64,000 nt of DNA from an uncultured Clostridia bacterium. Its GTDB lineage: Bacteria > Bacillota > Clostridia > Oscillospirales > Feifaniaceae. Shown one piece after another: positions 59,830-64,000 of the stretch (positions are counted from its first letter, which is position 1; the number at the start of each line of letters is the position of its first letter). The notes under the pieces were generated by a model. The model had not been told where the DNA came from and did not search any database. It was given only the letters and a program-made list of their open reading frames with translations. The translations under genes and the position numbers were made by a program. Location: contig CALWCA010000004.1 of the NCBI GenBank assembly GCA_944376235.1, positions 1 through 64,000 on the forward strand. Reading direction: 5' to 3'.

Positions 59830-62463
59830 ATGGCAAAAGAGCTCAAAAAGGTCTACGAGCCGCAGGAAGTGGAAGACCGTCTGTATGCCCACTGGGAAGA
59901 ACTTGGCTGTTTTAAGGCCGACAACAAAAGTAAGAAGGAGCCTTTTACCGTCGTAATTCCTCCGCCCAACGTGACGGGACAGCTCCACATGGGACATGCC
60001 ATGGACGAGACCATCCAGGACATCCTGATTCGCTACAAGAAGCTGCGCGGCTACGAGACGCTGTGGCTGCCCGGCACCGACCACGCCGGCATCGCCACCC
60101 AGATCAAGGTGGAGGAAATGCTGCGCAAGGAGGGGCTGACACGCTATGATTTGGGCCGCGAGGCCTTTTTGGAAAGAGTGTGGGCCTGGAAGGAGAAATA
60201 CGGCTCGACCATTATCAACCAGCTCAAGAAGCTGGGCAGCGCCTGCGACTGGAGCCGCGAGCGCTTCACCATGGACGAGGGCTGCTCGGCCGCCGTGCGC
60301 AAGGTCTTTGTCGACCTCTATGAAAAGGGCCTGATTTACCAGGGCAACCGCATCATCAACTGGTGCCCCAACTGCAAGACCGCCCTGTCGGACGTCGAGG
60401 TGGAGTACACCGAGAAGGCTGGCAGGCTGTGGCACATTGAATACAAGGTCAAGGACAGCGACGAGGTGGTGGTGTGCGCCACCACGCGGCCCGAGACCAT
60501 GCTGGGCGACACCGGCATCGCCGTCAATCCCAACGACAAGCGGTATACCCATCTGGTGGGCAAAACCGCCATTTTGCCGCTTGTGGGCAGGGAGATCCCC
60601 ATTTTTGCAGACGACTATGTGGAGATGGAGTTTGGCACGGGCTGCGTCAAGGTCACGCCCTCGCACGACCCAGACGACTTTGAGATGGGCCAGCGCCACG
60701 GGCTGGACTTCATTTTGGTCATCGACGAAAACGGCCGCATGACCGAGGGCTGCGGCAAGTATGCCGGCCTGGACCGCTACGAGGCGCGGCGCGTCATCGT
60801 GGAGGACCTCGAGGCGCAAGGGCTCCTGCGCAAGGTGGAGGAGCTGCCTCACAATGTCGGCGTGTGCTATCGCTGCGGCACCGACGTCGAGCCCATGACC
60901 TCGACGCAGTGGTTTGTCAAAATGAAGCCGCTGGCGCAGCCTGCCATTGAGGCGGTGCGCAAGGGCGACATCCGCTTTGTGCCGTCGCGCTTTGAAAACA
61001 CCTATTTCAACTGGATGGAAAATGTGCGCGACTGGTGCATTTCCCGTCAGCTCTGGTGGGGCCACCGCATTCCCGCCTTTTACTGCGACGCCTGCGGCAA
61101 GATGTTTGTCAGCCGCGAGGACCTGACCGTGTGCCCCGACTGCGGCGCGCCCGTGCGTCAGGACGAGGACGTGCTCGACACCTGGTTCTCCTCGGCGCTG
61201 TGGCCCTTCTCCACGCTGGGCTGGCCCGAAAAGACCGACGATCTGGCCTATTTCTACCCCACCAGCACGCTGGTGACGGGGTATGACATCATCTTCTTCT
61301 GGGTGGCCCGCATGATTTTCTCAGGCCTTGAGCACATGGGGCAAAAGCCCTTCTCCGACGTGCTCATCCACGGCCTGGTGCGCGACGCGCAGGGCCGCAA
61401 GATGAGCAAGTCGCTGGGCAACGGCGTGGACCCGCTTGAGATCATCAAGCTCTACGGGGCCGACGCGCTGCGCTTTACGCTCATCACCGGCAACTCCCCG
61501 GGCAACGACACCCGCTTCAGCGCCGACAAGGTGGAGGCGGCGCGCAACTTTGCCAACAAGATTTGGAACGCCTCGCGCTTTGTGCTCATGAATCTGGAAG
61601 TGGAGGACACGGCGCTGCCGCCCCTGTCGCAGCTTGAGCCTGAAGACAAGTGGATTTTGTCCAAGATGAACCGCCTGGTGGAAGAGGTTACGGAAAACCT
61701 CGAGAGCTACGATCTGGGCGTGGCGCTCTCCAAGCTCTACGACTTTTTCTGGGACAGCTTTTGCGACTGGTATATCGAGCTGTGCAAGGCCCGCCTGTTT
61801 GCCGAGGACGACAACCCTCAGGCCAAGCTGACGGCACAGAGCGTGCTGGCCCATGTGCTGTTCGTGGCGCTGCGGCTGCTGCATCCCTTCATGCCCTTTA
61901 TCACCGAGGAGCTCTACCTCTCGCTGCCCCATGAGAAGACCAGCATCATGTTTGAGAGCTGGCCTAAGCCCGACGATGCGCTGCGCTTTTCGGCGGACGA
62001 GGCCGACATGGAGAAAATCATGGGCGCCATCAACGCCATCCGTGCCCGCCGCTCCGAGATGAATGTGCCGCCGTCGCGCCGCGCCGCGCTCTTCATCGAG
62101 ACAAAGGAGCACGACCTCTTTGCCGCAGGCATCCCCTTCTTCCAGAGGCTGGCCGGCATTTCGGAGGTCTCCTTTGAGCAGCCGCCGGCAGACGTCGTCA
62201 CCATCGTGACAGACGGAGCGCGCCTCTTCATCCCCCTGGGGGACCTGGTCGACTTTGGGGCCGAGCTTGCCAGGCTGCAAAACGAGAAGAAGAAGCTGCA
62301 CAAGGAGATTGAGCGGGCAGGTTCCAAGTTAAACAACCCCGGCTTTTTGGCCAAGGCGCCGGCCGAGGTGGTGGAAGAGGAGAAGACCAAGCTCGGGAAG
62401 TTTACCGCCATGCTCGAAAAGGTGGACGAGAGCATCGCAAAGCTCTCGGACAAGCAGAAATAA
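59830..62463 (+). CDS. valS: valyl-tRNA synthetase
   Basis: Class I synthetase of 877 residues that charges tRNA-Val and edits mischarged threonine. The HIGH motif is [13 protein letters not shown], the KMSKS loop [11 protein letters not shown], and the editing domain is inserted between them ([17 protein letters not shown]). A C-terminal coiled coil ([19 protein letters not shown]) closes the protein, as is usual for ValS. The ATG at 59830 follows AAAGGAGG. folC follows on the same strand, as in Bacillus. Confidence 0.97.
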   Translation: MAKELKKVYEPQEVEDRLYAHWEELGCFKADNKSKKEPFTVVIPPPNVTGQLHMGHAMDETIQDILIRYKKLRGYETLWLPGTDHAGIATQIKVEEMLRKEGLTRYDLGREAFLERVWAWKEKYGSTIINQLKKLGSACDWSRERFTMDEGCSAAVRKVFVDLYEKGLIYQGNRIINWCPNCKTALSDVEVEYTEKAGRLWHIEYKVKDSDEVVVCATTRPETMLGDTGIAVNPNDKRYTHLVGKTAILPLVGREIPIFADDYVEMEFGTGCVKVTPSHDPDDFEMGQRHGLDFILVIDENGRMTEGCGKYAGLDRYEARRVIVEDLEAQGLLRKVEELPHNVGVCYRCGTDVEPMTSTQWFVKMKPLAQPAIEAVRKGDIRFVPSRFENTYFNWMENVRDWCISRQLWWGHRIPAFYCDACGKMFVSREDLTVCPDCGAPVRQDEDVLDTWFSSALWPFSTLGWPEKTDDLAYFYPTSTLVTGYDIIFFWVARMIFSGLEHMGQKPFSDVLIHGLVRDAQGRKMSKSLGNGVDPLEIIKLYGADALRFTLITGNSPGNDTRFSADKVEAARNFANKIWNASRFVLMNLEVEDTALPPLSQLEPEDKWILSKMNRLVEEVTENLESYDLGVALSKLYDFFWDSFCDWYIELCKARLFAEDDNPQAKLTAQSVLAHVLFVALRLLHPFMPFITEELYLSLPHEKTSIMFESWPKPDDALRFSADEADMEKIMGAINAIRARRSEMNVPPSRRAALFIETKEHDLFAAGIPFFQRLAGISEVSFEQPPADVVTIVTDGARLFIPLGDLVDFGAELARLQNEKKKLHKEIERAGSKLNNPGFLAKAPAEVVEEEKTKLGKFTAMLEKVDESIAKLSDKQK

Positions 62464-62481
62464 AAAAACAACAGGCAAACC

Positions 62482-62545
62482 GGGCCCGCCCTTCGCGCCG
62501 GCGCGAAGGGCGGGCCCGCCCGGCGGCGCGTATGCGCCGCCGGGC
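62482..62545. repeat. two perfect palindromes between valS and folC
   Basis: An 18-base stem, 62482-62499 with 62500-62517, has no spare loop. It is directly followed by gcccggcggcgc / gcgccgccgggc (62518-62545) with loop gtat. No strong T tract follows, so readthrough into folC is likely. Confidence 0.85.
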
Positions 62546-62589
62546 CTTTGCTCAAGTCAGGTATTTTGACACAAAAGGGGGAGGCGCCC

Positions 62590-63870
62590 ATGACCAGAGA
62601 CGAGGCGATCAATCTCATTCACAGCGCCTGGCGTCCGGGGGAAAAGTCCGGGCACCGGCGCATTTTGTATCTGCTGGGGCTTTTGGGCAATCCGCACAAG
62701 TCGCTGCGCTTTGTCCACATCGCAGGCACCAATGGCAAGGGCTCCACCGCAGCCATGCTCGACAGTATCCTGCGCGAGGCGGGCTACCGCACGGGGCGCT
62801 TTGTCTCCCCGTATCTCGAGCGCTTTGAGGAGCGCATCACGGTGGACGGCGTCCAGATCGAAGAGCGCGAGCTTGTGGCCTGCCTGGAGCAGGTGCAGGA
62901 GGCCTCTGCGCAAATGCAGAAGGACGGCCTGACCCCGCCCACCGAGTTTGAGACCGTGTTTGCCATCGCGCTGCTGCACTATGTCAGGCAGGGCTGCGAA
63001 ATCGTGGTGCTCGAGGCGGGGCTGGGCGGCGCGCGTGACATCACCAACGTCATCGACACGCCGGAGGCCGCGGTGCTGACCTCCATTTCGATCGACCACA
63101 CCCGTCAGCTCGGCGAGACGCTGGGCGACATCGCGCGCGACAAGGCCGGTATCATCAAGCCGGGCGGCCGCGTGGTGATTTACCCCGTGCAGGAGCCGGA
63201 GGTGGCCACCATCCTCATGGGGCGCGCCCTTGAGCAGGGCGCCCAGGCGGTGGTTCCCGTCATGACCGAGCTCGAAGTGACCTACTGCAGCCTCGACGGC
63301 AACGCCTTTACTTACCGGGGGGAGGCCTACGAGCTGCCTCTGCCGGGTATGCACCAGGCCACCAACGCCGTGACCGTGCTCGAGACGGTGGAGGTGCTGC
63401 GCGGCCGTGGGTTTGTGCTGCCCTATGAGGCGGTGGCGCGCGGCCTGGACAACACGCGCTTTGCCGGCCGCTTCGAGCTGGTGGGCGAGAACCCTCTGCG
63501 CATGGTGGACGGCGGGCATAACGCCGACGGCATGCAGACCCTGCAGCGCGCCGTGGAGCTGCTGCTGCGCCCCGAAATCGAGCGCCTGATCGTCATTTTT
63601 GGAATGATGGAGGATAAGAAGTGGGAGCCCTGCCTGGCCACGGCGGCCGACATGGCAGACATTCTCATCCTGACAAAAACGCCCGACCCGCGTTCGCTCG
63701 ACCCCGCTCTGGCTGCCTCTTTGAGCACCTGCGCTGACACCAGGGTGGAGCCGCAGGGCAAAAAGGCGCTGGCGCTGGCGCGCAGCCTGGCAACCCCGTG
63801 CGACGGGATTTTGGTGTGCGGCTCCATTTACCTGGCAGGCGAGCTGCGGGCGGAGCTGGCGCGGGAATAG
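62590..63870 (+). CDS. folC: folylpolyglutamate synthase / dihydrofolate synthase
   Basis: Mur-ligase-fold enzyme of 426 residues that adds glutamate to folates. The P-loop is HIAGTNGKGSTAAM. FVSPYLERFEERITVDG and LEAGLGGARDITNVI carry the folate and Mg residues, and SISIDHTRQLGETLGDIARD and MVDGGHNADG are typical for FolC. The C-terminal domain is complete. The ATG at 62590 is preceded by GGGGGAGG; a longer in-frame start at 62548 has no ribosome site. The valS-folC order is conserved in Firmicutes. Confidence 0.95.
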   Translation: MTRDEAINLIHSAWRPGEKSGHRRILYLLGLLGNPHKSLRFVHIAGTNGKGSTAAMLDSILREAGYRTGRFVSPYLERFEERITVDGVQIEERELVACLEQVQEASAQMQKDGLTPPTEFETVFAIALLHYVRQGCEIVVLEAGLGGARDITNVIDTPEAAVLTSISIDHTRQLGETLGDIARDKAGIIKPGGRVVIYPVQEPEVATILMGRALEQGAQAVVPVMTELEVTYCSLDGNAFTYRGEAYELPLPGMHQATNAVTVLETVEVLRGRGFVLPYEAVARGLDNTRFAGRFELVGENPLRMVDGGHNADGMQTLQRAVELLLRPEIERLIVIFGMMEDKKWEPCLATAADMADILILTKTPDPRSLDPALAASLSTCADTRVEPQGKKALALARSLATPCDGILVCGSIYLAGELRAELARE

Positions 63871-63955
63871 CCCCCTTGCGCAAGACGGCCCGCACGGACA
63901 GAAAATACCACTTTTTGGAATATCATCGCACAATCCGGCTCAAATCGACCGGCAG

Positions 63956-63997
63956 ACAGCGGTATGGTGGGACAAGCACCGTATCGCTGTTTTTTTG
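63956..63997 (+). terminator. intrinsic terminator after folC
   Basis: acagcggtatggtg pairs, with two G-T pairs, with caccgtatcgctgt and is followed by a run of T. Confidence 0.85.
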
Positions 63998-64000
63998 TGC

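Noticed and set aside
59761-61065. Long minus-strand open frame opposite valS
   Set aside because: Composition and lack of a ribosome site show it is a GC-rich antisense shadow. The same holds for other long antisense frames, such as 9848-11260 and 13978-15102.

Overview
The window comes from a GC-rich, anaerobic, spore-forming Clostridia-type bacterium, plausibly of the Oscillospirales. That placement is inferred from gene content, not from a marker-gene tree. Spore formation is suggested by the yabO-yabP-yabQ-divIC-yabR cluster and by a sleB gene preceded by a forespore-type promoter. Anaerobic metabolism is suggested by a ferredoxin-dependent 2-oxoacid oxidoreductase, a butyryl-CoA/4-hydroxybutyrate-type CoA-transferase and a Re-type citrate synthase. 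Almost everything is housekeeping sequence. I see no insertion sequence, prophage block or CRISPR array.

Layout. 1-3.3 kb: 2-oxoacid:ferredoxin oxidoreductase (alpha partial, beta, gamma) and an acyl-CoA:acetate CoA-transferase. 3.6-5.5 kb: the RqcP/YabP/YabQ/DivIC/S1 operon. 5.6-12.2 kb: a peroxiredoxin-like protein, a methyltransferase and a 1685-residue membrane-anchored alpha-2-macroglobulin-like protein. 12.9-21.9 kb, minus strand: S9 peptidase, HAD phosphatase, CGGC protein, zinc-ribbon protein, and then the yloU-fakA-dtd-MBL-hemZ run. 22-27.2 kb, minus strand: a peptide-binding lipoprotein, PgeF, YmdB and RNase Y. 27.3-30.8 kb: SleB, an M24 peptidase and an M20 amidohydrolase. 31.1-34.2 kb: metNIQ methionine transport behind a methionine T-box. 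34.7-37.7 kb: a DUF5131 protein, GltX and two tRNA-Ser genes. 38-44.6 kb: an ATC-hydrolase-like protein, a DEAD-type helicase, a DUF4015-like protein, MecA, a reduced EI-like PEP enzyme and TatD. 44.9-53 kb, minus strand: MetG, a DUF975 membrane protein, a GHL10-amidase fusion, DUF1893 and ribokinase. 53.2-64 kb, plus strand: an MBL hydrolase, a small membrane protein, the citrate synthase-aconitase-isocitrate dehydrogenase operon, ValS and FolC.

How the genes work together. Re-citrate synthase, aconitase and isocitrate dehydrogenase form an oxidative half-cycle from acetyl-CoA and oxaloacetate to 2-oxoglutarate, presumably for glutamate synthesis. The 2-oxoacid:ferredoxin oxidoreductase at the left edge could act on that or on another 2-oxoacid. 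The metNIQ T-box ties methionine import to uncharged tRNA-Met, and MetG lies in the same window. RNase Y and YmdB are adjacent, as in Bacillus.

The most unusual content is between genes. Three intergenic elements (12638-12749, 15121-15229, 34478-34591) share one architecture: a GCCCCGCCGG/CCGGCGGGGC closing stem around three hairpins. The first hairpin is GC-rich, the middle one has unrelated sequence in each copy but is always self-complementary, and the third is tttttGCC/GGCaaaaa. A fourth region at 44696-44878, abutting the 3' end of metG, has the same cloverleaf layout with different sequence. Other gaps (59222-59435, 62482-62545, 29386-29493) carry runs of perfect GC-rich palindromes. 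These look like a family of structured intergenic elements placed at gene 3' ends; I cannot match them to a named class.
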